A program made the position numbers and the translations under genes. From Exiguobacterium sp. SL-9 (GTDB lineage Bacteria > Bacillota > Bacilli > Exiguobacteriales > Exiguobacteriaceae): 64,000 bases of DNA. The stretch is taken from assembly GCF_004336985.1 (NCBI RefSeq), contig NZ_SJUO01000004.1:186001-250000 (forward strand), read 5' to 3'. This document shows positions 44,474-52,708 of this stretch, one piece after another. The notes under the pieces were generated by a model. The model saw only the letters and a list, made by a program, of their open reading frames with translations, was not told the origin of the DNA and searched no databases. The stretch's first letter is position 1. The number at the start of each line of letters is the position of its first letter.

Positions 44474-45223
44474 TTATTTTGCTGTGACGCCCCCATCGAC
44501 GGGGAGTTCGATTCCCGTGATGTGATTCGCCTCGTCCGATGCGAGGAAGAGGACGGCTGCCGCCACTTCCCCCGCCTGACCGAGATGTGGCAGGGCAATT
44601 TGATTCAAAAAATGCTGTTTATAGTCCGGATGCTCCATGTGTGGCGCGCTCATCGGCGTCACGATATAGCCCGGATGAACCGAGTTGACGCGAATGTTGT
44701 GTTTCCCATAGTCGACGGCCGCCGCCTTCGTAAGTGAACGCACGGCTCCTTTTGAGGCTGTATAGGCACCGGCACCTGCCATACCGGTTAATGCCGAGAT
44801 TGACGAGATGTTGACGATTGAACCCCCACCATTTTGTTCCATGAGCGGGATCGCATATTGCGTACCGAGCATGACGCCATCGATATTGATTCGGTACGTC
44901 CGTGCCCAGTCGTCCTCAGTCTGTTCCAAAAATGGTTTCGCAAGCGCAATCCCTGCGTTGTTGACGAGCACATCGAGTTTGCCGCACACCGATCGGACTT
45001 CATCGTAAATTCTTTCCCAGTCACCACGCGAGGTGACGTCGTGCTGAAGCGCGAGCGCCTCGCCCCCGCTTGACCGAATCGTTTCGACGACGTTCGTCAC
45101 GGCCTGTAAATTAATGTCGGTCGCGACAACAGTCGCCCCTTCGCGTGCGAACAGCTTGGCTGTCTCCTCACCCATACCACTGCCTGCCCCCGTAATGACC
45201 GCTACTTTCCCCGTTAACCGCAT
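44474..45223 (-). CDS. Short-chain dehydrogenase/reductase
   Basis: 249 residues, classical SDR. Cofactor motif TGAGSGMG at 11-18, NNAG near residue 89, catalytic Ser141, Tyr154 and Lys158 in YTASK. The Asp after strand 2 (VVATDINL) indicates NAD preference. It could be a 3-oxoacyl-ACP-type or sugar/alcohol dehydrogenase; the substrate is not evident. It is divergently transcribed from a TetR gene across a 27-bp perfect palindrome, which suggests that TetR controls it. Confidence 0.88.
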   Translation of the reverse strand: MRLTGKVAVITGAGSGMGEETAKLFAREGATVVATDINLQAVTNVVETIRSSGGEALALQHDVTSRGDWERIYDEVRSVCGKLDVLVNNAGIALAKPFLEQTEDDWARTYRINIDGVMLGTQYAIPLMEQNGGGSIVNISSISALTGMAGAGAYTASKGAVRSLTKAAAVDYGKHNIRVNSVHPGYIVTPMSAPHMEHPDYKQHFLNQIALPHLGQAGEVAAAVLFLASDEANHITGIELPVDGGVTAK

Positions 45224-45242
45224 TGTTCCAGCTCCAATCTTA

Positions 45243-45269
45243 TATTATGATAGTCTAACTATCATAATA
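45243..45269. promoter_or_regulatory. TetR-type operator palindrome
   Basis: Perfect 12-bp arms TATTATGATAGT and ACTATCATAATA around CTA, between the divergent SDR and TetR genes. Minus-strand promoter elements of the SDR gene overlap it. Confidence 0.8.
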
Positions 45270-45345
45270 ATAGTCGATGCACATTCGATTCTCAACGAAA
45301 CTGCTTCAACGCGTTATAATGACAAGAGAACAAAGAGGTGATGAC

Positions 45346-45972
45346 ATGAGTAAACGTCAACAAAACAAAGAAGAACGGTTAAATCGCATTATCAGCCAAG
45401 CTGAAATCCTGTTTCTGAAAGACGGGTTCGAGCGCGTCCAAATGCAGGACATCGCTGATGCCGCCGAAATCGGTGTCGCGACACTGTTTCGCTATTTCCC
45501 GAAAAAAGACCAATTGATCGTCGCCGCGGCTGTCCGCAACTTGACACCGACGCTCGACGCATTCAAGGAGCTAACGAGTCAGTCGGGAGACGCCTACTCG
45601 CGACTCAAGGCGATCGTAGACTATTTGCTCGACCAACAAATGAAACGGACGAGCCATTCTCGTTTCCGTGAAGCGTTCGAGAGTTACGCGTCGTTCGTTC
45701 CAACTCCCCTACCAGGGATTGACGATTACATCGAGTTACAACGCGAGATCATGGAGACGCTCGAACCGCTCATCGAAGCCGGGAAGACGGACGGCTCGCT
45801 TCGAGGCGACATCGACGTGAAAACGACCGTCGTCACCATCATCAACGCGTTCGGGACGTTCGGCAACAATATCATTTTGAAGTCCCACATCAGTTATTTA
45901 GAAGACGATATCGAGCCATTGATCCAACAACGGGTGTTGCGAGAGATGCTCTTGTCGTATGTGCGCCCATAA
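45346..45972 (+). CDS. TetR-family regulator
   Basis: 208 residues. N-terminal helix-turn-helix of TetR type: IISQAEILFLKDGFERVQMQDIADAAEIGVATLFRYFPKKDQLIVA (residues ~13-58). The C-terminal ligand domain is not assignable. ATG at 45346 is preferred: it is in frame and follows AGAGGTG; the longer start at 45277 runs through the promoter. A TATAAT lies at 45315-45320. The palindrome at 45243-45269 is the likely binding site. It probably represses the divergent SDR gene. Confidence 0.88.
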   Translation: MSKRQQNKEERLNRIISQAEILFLKDGFERVQMQDIADAAEIGVATLFRYFPKKDQLIVAAAVRNLTPTLDAFKELTSQSGDAYSRLKAIVDYLLDQQMKRTSHSRFREAFESYASFVPTPLPGIDDYIELQREIMETLEPLIEAGKTDGSLRGDIDVKTTVVTIINAFGTFGNNIILKSHISYLEDDIEPLIQQRVLREMLLSYVRP

Positions 45973-45973
45973 C

Positions 45974-46000
45974 GAAAGCCCCTTCGCGTGAAGGGGCTTC
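45974..46000. terminator. Intrinsic terminator-like hairpin
   Basis: Stem AAGCCCCTTC/GAAGGGGCTT, loop GCGT, between convergent tetR and scrB; T-tracts are short on both sides. Confidence 0.6.
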
Positions 46001-46006
46001 ACTTAT

Positions 46007-47452
46007 TTACTCCGTTACTTCCTTTACTTGGATTGGAGACAAGTCGTGGATGAATCCGGTGATTCCTTCTGTCTCGATTGTCCATTCACCTGTTAAAAAA
46101 AATCGACTTGTGAAAACTGTCATCCCTTCATCAACAAAAATCTCAATACTTGAAGCGTCTACAAAAATTCTAATGCTTTGTACCATGTCATAATGCCGAT
46201 GTGCTTGCCGTACTGTGCCGTATTCGGTTGCATATAGTTCAGTCATATTCGAACGATCTAACGTATACATCTCACGATCTGAATAAAACTCAATCGCATC
46301 TCCTTCAGCATTCACGATACTAAACCGGAATGTTTCTTGGAGTGTACCTTCGATTTCAAACCCTCTTCGATGAATTTCTGACTTTGATTGTAGTCGCCGT
46401 GAAGAATGGCGAAGATCTTTTAATTCAGCAAGCGGTGACTGTAAAAGATATCTTCCCTTGATAGATAATTCACGAGGAATTGTCAGCATATGTGCCCACA
46501 TATTTCGGTCCGTTGGATATGCACTCTTGGAATTTCCTAACCAGCCATACATAATTTGACGACCTTGTTCATCTTGATAGACTTGGGGGGCATAAAAATC
46601 AAATCCCTTATCCATCTCCACATAACGTTGATGTTTAAAGTCACCTGTATCAAAGTTAAGATGATCACCAATCAAGTAAACAACAGAGAACACATTATTA
46701 AATTCATTAGGATCTTCCGAGGTTGCTCCTTGAGGCGCAAATAAGAGGATGCCTCTACCTTCCAACTCAAAATAAGAAGGACATTCCCACATGTATCCAA
46801 AGTTTGATACATCAAGCTGCAAAGGACGAACCAAAGACACATCTTCTAATTCCTGCTTATATAATAGGATTGTTCCTTCATGGTCCACATTTTCCGCACC
46901 TACAAATAAATAAATCTCATCATCTTTTCGATACGGGACCGGATCTCGAAAATTATAAGTCGTCAAATTAAAGTCAGGATAAATAATCGGTCCTTTTTTA
47001 TGAATGACACCATGTGAATCACACTGTGCTATACATTGGACTTGTACAAATTTCCCTTCCTCATCTTTGACATTTCCCGTGTAGTAAATAACAAGGTAAT
47101 CCTCTTGTGAAAGGGCACCACCCGAAAAACAACCGTGTTGATCGTACAATGTGTCAGGTTTCAATGCCACCCCATGGTCCGTATAGTGAATAAAATCTTT
47201 CGTAGACAAATGATACCAATGCTTCAATCCATGGACCGGACCTAAAGGAAACCATTGATAGAATATATGATGTATTCCTTCATGATAAACTAATCCGTTC
47301 GGATCATTTAGCAGTCCATGTGGTGGTGCGATATGATACGTCGGATAATATAAATCATTTTTTGATTTATTACGGATATCTAATACATACTCTTCTGAAA
47401 TGTCATCTAATGTGATGAATCGGTTCTCTCTGTTAGAAAAATCAATGACCAT
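46007..47452 (-). CDS. scrB: Sucrose-6-phosphate hydrolase (GH32)
   Basis: 481 residues, GH32 length. Catalytic motifs are HGLLNDPNGL near residue 45 with the nucleophile Asp, FRDP near residue 167 (transition-state Asp), and ECPS near residue 222 with the acid/base Glu. The C-terminal ~130 residues form the beta-sandwich (SSIEIFVDEGMTVFT). It splits sucrose-6-phosphate, delivered by the ScrA PTS, into glucose-6-P and fructose. It is A+T-rich compared with flanking genes (19 of 60 bases are G/C at 46621-46680). Follows scrA in the same operon. Confidence 0.94.
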   Translation of the reverse strand: MVIDFSNRENRFITLDDISEEYVLDIRNKSKNDLYYPTYHIAPPHGLLNDPNGLVYHEGIHHIFYQWFPLGPVHGLKHWYHLSTKDFIHYTDHGVALKPDTLYDQHGCFSGGALSQEDYLVIYYTGNVKDEEGKFVQVQCIAQCDSHGVIHKKGPIIYPDFNLTTYNFRDPVPYRKDDEIYLFVGAENVDHEGTILLYKQELEDVSLVRPLQLDVSNFGYMWECPSYFELEGRGILLFAPQGATSEDPNEFNNVFSVVYLIGDHLNFDTGDFKHQRYVEMDKGFDFYAPQVYQDEQGRQIMYGWLGNSKSAYPTDRNMWAHMLTIPRELSIKGRYLLQSPLAELKDLRHSSRRLQSKSEIHRRGFEIEGTLQETFRFSIVNAEGDAIEFYSDREMYTLDRSNMTELYATEYGTVRQAHRHYDMVQSIRIFVDASSIEIFVDEGMTVFTSRFFLTGEWTIETEGITGFIHDLSPIQVKEVTE

Positions 47453-47517
47453 TCGTTAACTCTCCTTTAACTGCAGAAGGTGAAAGAAAGGATCCTATCC
47501 CTTCTCTCACCAATTGT

Positions 47518-48903
47518 TTATGCTACCTTCTTTTCCGACTTCGTCTCCTTCTCTCTATAAGCAAACTTTGTGATTGTAAATGAAGTTGCCAAAGCTACTA
47601 GGATCACCAAAACGTATAACAACAGACCGTCCCCGATGTAGAGTAGCATCCCAGGAATCATCGTTGAGCCAGTACCGGCTGCAGCAAGACCTAGAACTGA
47701 AGCAAGACCCCCACCAACAGCTCCACCAATACATCCAAACAAGAATGGAGACCCTTTCGGAAGGTTAATGGCAAACATAACAGGTTCCGTGATTCCAAAG
47801 AAAGCAGGAATGACAGACGTGAACATCGTCGAACGTTTCACTTTATCTTTGATGGCCATCACGATTGCTAAGGCAGCACCAGCTTGACCCGCAATCGCCG
47901 CTGTACCAATTGGGTTGATAATGTCATAGCCAGTCTCAGCTACCATCTTCACGGTAACCGGAACGATGGTGTGATGCATGCCGGTTACTGCTAAGAACTG
48001 AATCAACCCTCCATAGATTACGCCGCCGATTCCAAATGGTAGTTCGAAGAAGAACATGATGGCATCCGTGAGTAAATTTTCAATCAACAAAATGAATGGG
48101 CCGACCAATACAAGACCTAACACCAATGAAGTGAGCAATGTTAGGAACGGTGTGAGAATTAAATCAAGCACATTTGGCACAACTTTTCTAAATGCTTTTT
48201 CTAAACGTGCAGCCAACCATCCAATGAACACTGCAGGCAAAATCGAGCTTTGCATACCAGTGATCGACAAATCCAGACCAAAAATCGAGATGATTAAAGG
48301 TTCTGCTTCACCAAACGCAACCGCCCACTTATCAGGTAACTGCGGGGCGACCAACATGAGTCCAAGCACGACCCCAATGACTGGCGTCCCCCCAAAATTC
48401 TTCATGGCGGACCAAGTGACAAGAACCGGAATAAAAATAAATGCCGTGTCTGTCAGTACTTGAGAGAGGATCAACAGTTCAGGAGAAAGTTCAACACCGA
48501 AGCCATCTACAATCAACCCACGAAGACCCATCAATAGACCGGTCGCAATCAAAACGGGAATGATTGGGATGAAGATATCTGCTAATGTTTTGACAAACCG
48601 CTGTGGTTTTGACAATTTTTCATTTGCTGCTTCTTTGTAATTCCCTTCATCGACCCCTGTATCAAGCAACTGCTGATAAACTTTGTTAACAAAGCCCGTA
48701 CCAAGAATTACCTGATGCTGACCCGACTGATAGAAATAACCACTTACGCCATCAATTTCTTGAAGCTGTTCTGTTTCAACCTTCTCACTATCTTTTACAA
48801 CTACTCTTAATCTCGTTGCACAATGTGTCATTGATTGAATATTATCTTTACCGCCTAAGGCATTTAAAATCCTTGTAGACACCACTTCGACATTCTTGCT
48901 CAT
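47518..48903 (-). CDS. scrA: Sucrose-specific PTS enzyme IIBC
   Basis: 461 residues. EIIB domain (1-85) with the phosphorylated Cys in MTHCATRLRV near residue 27. EIIC domain (~105-450) with multiple hydrophobic helices and the GITEPVMFAINLP motif near residue 370. The EIIA function must come from another protein. Imports and phosphorylates sucrose (or trehalose/other beta-fructosides; scrB next door favours sucrose). AGGAGG precedes the ATG. Two operators lie 30-60 bp upstream. Confidence 0.93.
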   Translation of the reverse strand: MSKNVEVVSTRILNALGGKDNIQSMTHCATRLRVVVKDSEKVETEQLQEIDGVSGYFYQSGQHQVILGTGFVNKVYQQLLDTGVDEGNYKEAANEKLSKPQRFVKTLADIFIPIIPVLIATGLLMGLRGLIVDGFGVELSPELLILSQVLTDTAFIFIPVLVTWSAMKNFGGTPVIGVVLGLMLVAPQLPDKWAVAFGEAEPLIISIFGLDLSITGMQSSILPAVFIGWLAARLEKAFRKVVPNVLDLILTPFLTLLTSLVLGLVLVGPFILLIENLLTDAIMFFFELPFGIGGVIYGGLIQFLAVTGMHHTIVPVTVKMVAETGYDIINPIGTAAIAGQAGAALAIVMAIKDKVKRSTMFTSVIPAFFGITEPVMFAINLPKGSPFLFGCIGGAVGGGLASVLGLAAAGTGSTMIPGMLLYIGDGLLLYVLVILVALATSFTITKFAYREKETKSEKKVA

Positions 48904-48934
48904 GTGAATATCCTCCTGTCAAACAAGTAATTAA

Positions 48935-48949
48935 TTGAAACGTTTCCAA
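48935..48949 (-). promoter_or_regulatory. Operator 1 of scrAB (LacI/ScrR or cre type)
   Basis: TTGAAACGTTTCCAA, an almost perfect palindrome centred on CG, the form bound by ScrR/LacI-family repressors and by CcpA. It is close to the scrA ribosome binding site. Confidence 0.75.
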
Positions 48950-48961
48950 AATTATTTAAAA

Positions 48962-48975
48962 TGGAAACGTTTCCG
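48962..48975 (-). promoter_or_regulatory. Operator 2 of scrAB
   Basis: Perfect palindrome GGAAACGTTTCC (48963-48974). Centre-to-centre spacing to operator 1 is about 26 bp, that is two to three turns. Confidence 0.75.
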
Positions 48976-48987
48976 TTTTGTCTTAAA

Positions 48988-49031
48988 TAAAAAAGAAAGC
49001 GGATCCGTTAAGTTAAAAATAAACCGCTTTC
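48988..49031 (-). terminator. Intrinsic terminator of scrR
   Basis: GAAAGCGG (48995-49002) pairs with CCGCTTTC (49024-49031); minus-strand T-tract TTTTTTATTT follows. Confidence 0.7.
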
Positions 49032-49033
49032 AT

Positions 49034-50017
49034 TCACTTGTCAACAGGTTTCGTTGTATTCCCTTCATAAAATTCTACAGGAAGGATGTGTTTTCTTACA
49101 TTTCCGACTTGGTTGATTTGTAGTAGCAACGCATCCACTGCTTTAAACGCCAGTTTCTCAATAGGCTGCTTAATGGTAGAGTGTGTCAGGAAATCCTCTG
49201 CGCTTTTACGTGCTCCATCAAATCCGATAATTTGAATATCGTTCGGTATACCTCTGCCTAGCTCGTTACAAACAGCGATGGCAGCAATGGCCCATGTATC
49301 ATTCATACAAAACAGACCGTCGATAGATGGATGTTGTATAAGAAAATCTCGAATCACACGATGCTTCTCTACAATCGGTTCTGACTCTTCCACAATTTTG
49401 TATTCAACTTGATGGTCAATCGCATATTGTTCGAATCCAACTTTTCGTAACATCGATTCGTTCTCAATTTTAGATTTACTACCTATATAGGCAACCGACT
49501 GGCAACCACGTTTCAATAATTCTTCGATTGCAATCTGTCCACCTTTGAAATGGTCGCTGGACACATACACAACGTCTTCACGGAAATGACGATCGATGCT
49601 GACAATAGGTAAATTACTCGTCACATACGAATCAATTTCCTCGCTATACGTAATCGCAATGATTCCATCGATTTGGTTCTTTTTAAGCATGTCGATATAT
49701 TCGATTTCTCGCTCAACTTCATTTCGGGAGTTGCATAAAATCAGTTTAAACTGACGACGAAACAACTCTCTCTCCACATGATAAGCGAACTCTGAATAGA
49801 ATGGGTGCCATACTGTAGGTATAATCAATGCAATCGACTGAGACTGCCGTTTTTTAAAGTTGCGGGCCGCTTCGTTCGGCTCATATTGTAATTCCTGAAT
49901 GGCCCTTTCAACTTTCAAACGAGTGCTCTCTTTCAATGAATCGGGTTGATTGATATAACGAGAGACTGTTCCTACCCCTACGTTTGCTTTTTGGGCCACA
50001 TCTTTCATTGTCGGCAT
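49034..50017 (-). CDS. scrR: LacI-family sucrose operon repressor
   Basis: 327 residues. N-terminal helix-turn-helix with hinge (MKDVAQKANVGVGTVSRYINQPDSLKESTRLKVERAIQELQYEPNEAARNFKKRQS), then a periplasmic-binding-protein-like effector domain. It lies just upstream of the scrAB operators on the same strand, a common place for ScrR/SacR. The effector is likely sucrose or fructose. GAGGTG sits before the ATG. A+T-rich like scrA and scrB. Confidence 0.92.
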   Translation of the reverse strand: MPTMKDVAQKANVGVGTVSRYINQPDSLKESTRLKVERAIQELQYEPNEAARNFKKRQSQSIALIIPTVWHPFYSEFAYHVERELFRRQFKLILCNSRNEVEREIEYIDMLKKNQIDGIIAITYSEEIDSYVTSNLPIVSIDRHFREDVVYVSSDHFKGGQIAIEELLKRGCQSVAYIGSKSKIENESMLRKVGFEQYAIDHQVEYKIVEESEPIVEKHRVIRDFLIQHPSIDGLFCMNDTWAIAAIAVCNELGRGIPNDIQIIGFDGARKSAEDFLTHSTIKQPIEKLAFKAVDALLLQINQVGNVRKHILPVEFYEGNTTKPVDK

Positions 50018-50084
50018 TTTCTACACCTCACATCTCAAGCTTTCTCTGTGTATAGTATAGCCTCATTAATGCGCTTATGTGAAT

Positions 50085-50465
50085 TTATTCATGAAGTTCG
50101 AGCGGCAGACCGTCCGGGTCGAAGAAGAACGTCATCTTCTCGCCCGTGAATGTATCAATCCGGATCGGTTCTGTCGTGACACCATGCGTATTCAGTTCGG
50201 CGACGACTGACTCGATGTCGTCGACTTTGAAGGCGAGATGACGCAATCCGCACGCCTCCGGGAAGCTCGGCCGTTTCGGGCTATCCGGTTTGATGAACAG
50301 CTCGAGCTCGTACGCGCCGAGCCGCAGGTCGATCTTGTGGTCGCCCTTGTCCGGACGATGATGCTCGCGGATGACGTCGAAACCGAGGATGTCGATGTAG
50401 AACCGCTTTGCCTGGTCATAGTTCGAGGCGATAATCGCCACGTGATGGATTGTATGTAATTCCAT
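50085..50465 (-). CDS. VOC-family protein (glyoxalase I-like, GloA2 type)
   Basis: 126 residues. Two VOC modules: LHTIHHVAIIASNYDQAKRFYIDILGF and LRHLAFKVDDIESVVAEL, ending FFFDPDGLPLELHE. Metal ligands can be read as His7, Glu in YELELF, His in LRHLAF and the final Glu. This matches the SMU.1112c/GloA2 group of glyoxalase-I-like proteins. ATG 50465 has GGGGG 8-12 nt upstream; the reading from 50549 is rejected because it runs through the leader terminator. It lies behind a structured leader (50482-50600) with a strong promoter. Confidence 0.82.
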   Translation of the reverse strand: MELHTIHHVAIIASNYDQAKRFYIDILGFDVIREHHRPDKGDHKIDLRLGAYELELFIKPDSPKRPSFPEACGLRHLAFKVDDIESVVAELNTHGVTTEPIRIDTFTGEKMTFFFDPDGLPLELHE

Positions 50466-50481
50466 AAAAATCCCCCATATA

Positions 50482-50600
50482 CAAAAAAATGAGCACCTCT
50501 CACTAGAGGTGCTCTCGAAAAGTCTACCGCGTCGAACCACGCTCCACAACGTGCTCCCGAAGGAATGTCCGCCGTCTTACATAGACCAGCTCATCGCATG
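50482..50600 (-). ncRNA. Structured leader or small RNA upstream of the VOC gene
   Basis: The roughly 120 nt between the start site predicted from the 50607-50635 promoter and a T-rich tract (50489-50482). It contains GUCUA...UAGAC closing stem, a UUCC-UUCG-GGAG hairpin, a GCGU-GGUUCG-ACGC hairpin and a terminator stem GAGCACCTCT/AGAGGTGCTC (50491-50514). It then runs into the VOC gene's ribosome binding site, the layout of a transcription-attenuating riboswitch or of a separate small RNA. I recognise no known class. Confidence 0.5.
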
Positions 50601-50606
50601 TATTCA

Positions 50607-50635
50607 ACTATAGGCGAATCCGGACCTCGCGTCAA
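50607..50635 (-). promoter_or_regulatory. Strong sigma-A promoter of the VOC gene leader
   Basis: Minus-strand TTGACG (50635-50630), 17-bp spacer, TATAGT (50612-50607); one mismatch from consensus in each box. Confidence 0.8.
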
Positions 50636-50653
50636 TCTTTTGTTTGAATCGGG

Positions 50654-50681
50654 TTGACATCTTCCTAAAAATTAGGATAAT
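50654..50681 (+). promoter_or_regulatory. Sigma-A promoter of htpG
   Basis: TTGACA (50654-50659), 16-bp spacer, GATAAT (50676-50681). The CIRCE element starts 8 bp downstream. Confidence 0.75.
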
Positions 50682-50689
50682 CAATAGTG

Positions 50690-50716
50690 TTAGCACTCTT
50701 ATAATCAGAGTGCCAA
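50690..50716 (+). promoter_or_regulatory. CIRCE element (HrcA operator) of htpG
   Basis: TTAGCACTC-N9-GAGTGCCAA; the consensus is TTAGCACTC-N9-GAGTGCTAA, so 17 of 18 positions match. It is at the predicted transcription start. Confidence 0.9.
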
Positions 50717-50744
50717 AAATGAACAAACAAAAAGGAGAACGATC

Positions 50745-52613
50745 ATGACAAAGAAACAGTTTCAAGCCGAATCGAAACGAATTTTAGAGTTGATGGTCCA
50801 CTCAATCTATACGCATAAGGACATCTTCCTCCGTGAGCTCATCTCGAACGCGAGTGACGCCATCGACAAGATGTATTACCGGGCCCTGTCGGACGAGGCA
50901 ATTGACTTCCACAAAGATGATTACTTCGTCAAAGTCGAGCTCGACAAGGACGCTCGCACGATCACCATCCGCGACACTGGAATCGGGATGACGGCCGACG
51001 AGCTCGAATCGAACCTTGGGATCATCGCCAAGAGTGGCTCGCTCGCGATGAAGCAGGCGACGAAGATGGAAGAAGATCACAGCCTCATCGGTCAGTTCGG
51101 TGTCGGGTTCTACTCGGCGTTCATGGTCGCCGACCGCGTGACGGTCCGTACCCGCTCGGTCGACAGCGAACAAGGTTACTTGTGGGAATCAGAAGGCACG
51201 GACGGCTATACAATCGAGCCGACGGACAAGACCGACATCGGGACCGAGATCACGTTGCACGTGAAAGCCGATACGGACGACGAGACGTACTCATCATTCC
51301 TCGAAGAGTACGAGATTCGCTCGCTCATCAAGAAGCACTCGGATTTCATCCGCTATCCGATCAAGCTCGACGTGACGAAGCACCGTCAAAAAGACGACTC
51401 AGAAGAGTATGAGGACTATATCGAAGAAGAGACGGTCAACAGCATGGTGCCGATTTGGCGCAAACGGAAGAGCGAGCTCTCGGACGAAGACTACAAGGCG
51501 TTCTATCATGAGAAACGCTACGGCTTCGACGAGCCGCTCAAGCACCTCCACTTGAACGTCGACGGCACGATCCGGTATCAGTCGATCCTCTACATCCCAT
51601 CAACGGTCCCGTTCGACTATTACACGAAAGAGTTCGAGAAAGGACTCGAGCTGTATTCGAACGGCGTCTTGATCATGGAGAAGTCGCCTGACCTGCTTCC
51701 GGACTATTTCGGTTTCGTCAAAGGAATGGTCGACTCGGAAGACCTATCGCTTAACATTTCCCGGGAAATGTTGCAACAAGACCGCCAACTTCGCGTCATC
51801 GCGAAGAACGTGAAGTCGAAAATTAAAGGCATGCTCGAGAAGATGCTCCAAAACGAGCGTGAGAATTACGAGAAGTTCTTCGAGTCATTCGGCCGTCAAA
51901 TCAAGTTCGGCGTCTACGACCAATTCGGCGCCGCCAAGGACGAGTTGAAAGACTTGCTCTTGTTCCACTCATCGAACGAGAACAAGCTCGTCACGCTCAA
52001 AGAGTACGTCGAGCGCATGAAAGACGACCAGAAGTACATCTATTACGCGACGGGCGAATCGATTCATCGAATCGACCTGTTGCCACAGGCGGAGCGCTTG
52101 AAAGAAGAAGGATTTGAGATTCTCTACTTCACTGAAGAAATCGATGAGTTCGCGATCAAGATGCTCCAGTCGTATGACGACAAAGAGTTCAAGTCGATCG
52201 CGAGCGGTGACCTCGGGCTTGATGACGAGGCGGCCAAGTCGCTCAACGAGGAAAACAAGGACTTGTTCGCCTTCATGAAGGATGAACTCGGGGACCGCGT
52301 CAAAGAAGTGCGCGCGTCGACACGCCTCAAGTCACATCCGGTTTGCTTGACGGTCGCCGGCGACGTCTCGATCGAGATGGAGAAGATTTTGAACACTATG
52401 CCGAATGGCGGCGGCATGAAAGCCGAGAAAGTGCTTGAAGTGAACGCCGATCACGCCATCTTCCAGACGTTACAGCGCACCTATAAGGAAGATGAAGCGA
52501 AAGCGAAACAGTATACCGATTTGCTCTATCAGCAAGCGCTCCTCATCGAAGGGCTACCGATTGAAGACCCGGTCGCTTATTCGAATGCGGTGTGTGCGTT
52601 GATGGCGGAATGA
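50745..52613 (+). CDS. htpG: Chaperone HtpG (Hsp90)
   Basis: 622 residues. GHKL ATPase motifs near the N-terminus: [14 protein letters not shown] (catalytic Glu/Asn), DTGIGMT, and [15 protein letters not shown]. The middle domain has [19 protein letters not shown] near residue 340, and the C-terminal dimerisation domain is complete. HtpG is an ATP-driven cytosolic chaperone for heat and oxidative stress. It is monocistronic, with a CIRCE element in the promoter region, so HrcA control is predicted. GGAG lies 9 nt before the ATG. Confidence 0.97.
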   Translation: MTKKQFQAESKRILELMVHSIYTHKDIFLRELISNASDAIDKMYYRALSDEAIDFHKDDYFVKVELDKDARTITIRDTGIGMTADELESNLGIIAKSGSLAMKQATKMEEDHSLIGQFGVGFYSAFMVADRVTVRTRSVDSEQGYLWESEGTDGYTIEPTDKTDIGTEITLHVKADTDDETYSSFLEEYEIRSLIKKHSDFIRYPIKLDVTKHRQKDDSEEYEDYIEEETVNSMVPIWRKRKSELSDEDYKAFYHEKRYGFDEPLKHLHLNVDGTIRYQSILYIPSTVPFDYYTKEFEKGLELYSNGVLIMEKSPDLLPDYFGFVKGMVDSEDLSLNISREMLQQDRQLRVIAKNVKSKIKGMLEKMLQNERENYEKFFESFGRQIKFGVYDQFGAAKDELKDLLLFHSSNENKLVTLKEYVERMKDDQKYIYYATGESIHRIDLLPQAERLKEEGFEILYFTEEIDEFAIKMLQSYDDKEFKSIASGDLGLDDEAAKSLNEENKDLFAFMKDELGDRVKEVRASTRLKSHPVCLTVAGDVSIEMEKILNTMPNGGGMKAEKVLEVNADHAIFQTLQRTYKEDEAKAKQYTDLLYQQALLIEGLPIEDPVAYSNAVCALMAE

Positions 52614-52619
52614 TGGAAA

Positions 52620-52643
52620 GGCAGAGGGCGACCTCTGTCTTTT
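52620..52643 (+). terminator. Intrinsic terminator of htpG
   Basis: Stem GGCAGAGG/CCTCTGTC, loop GCGA, followed by TTTTT. Confidence 0.82.
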
Positions 52644-52708
52644 TCATTTATTCAGTGAGAGACGTGATACAATTTATGTAGATGAAATTCTTAGGAATGA
52701 GGTGTCGT

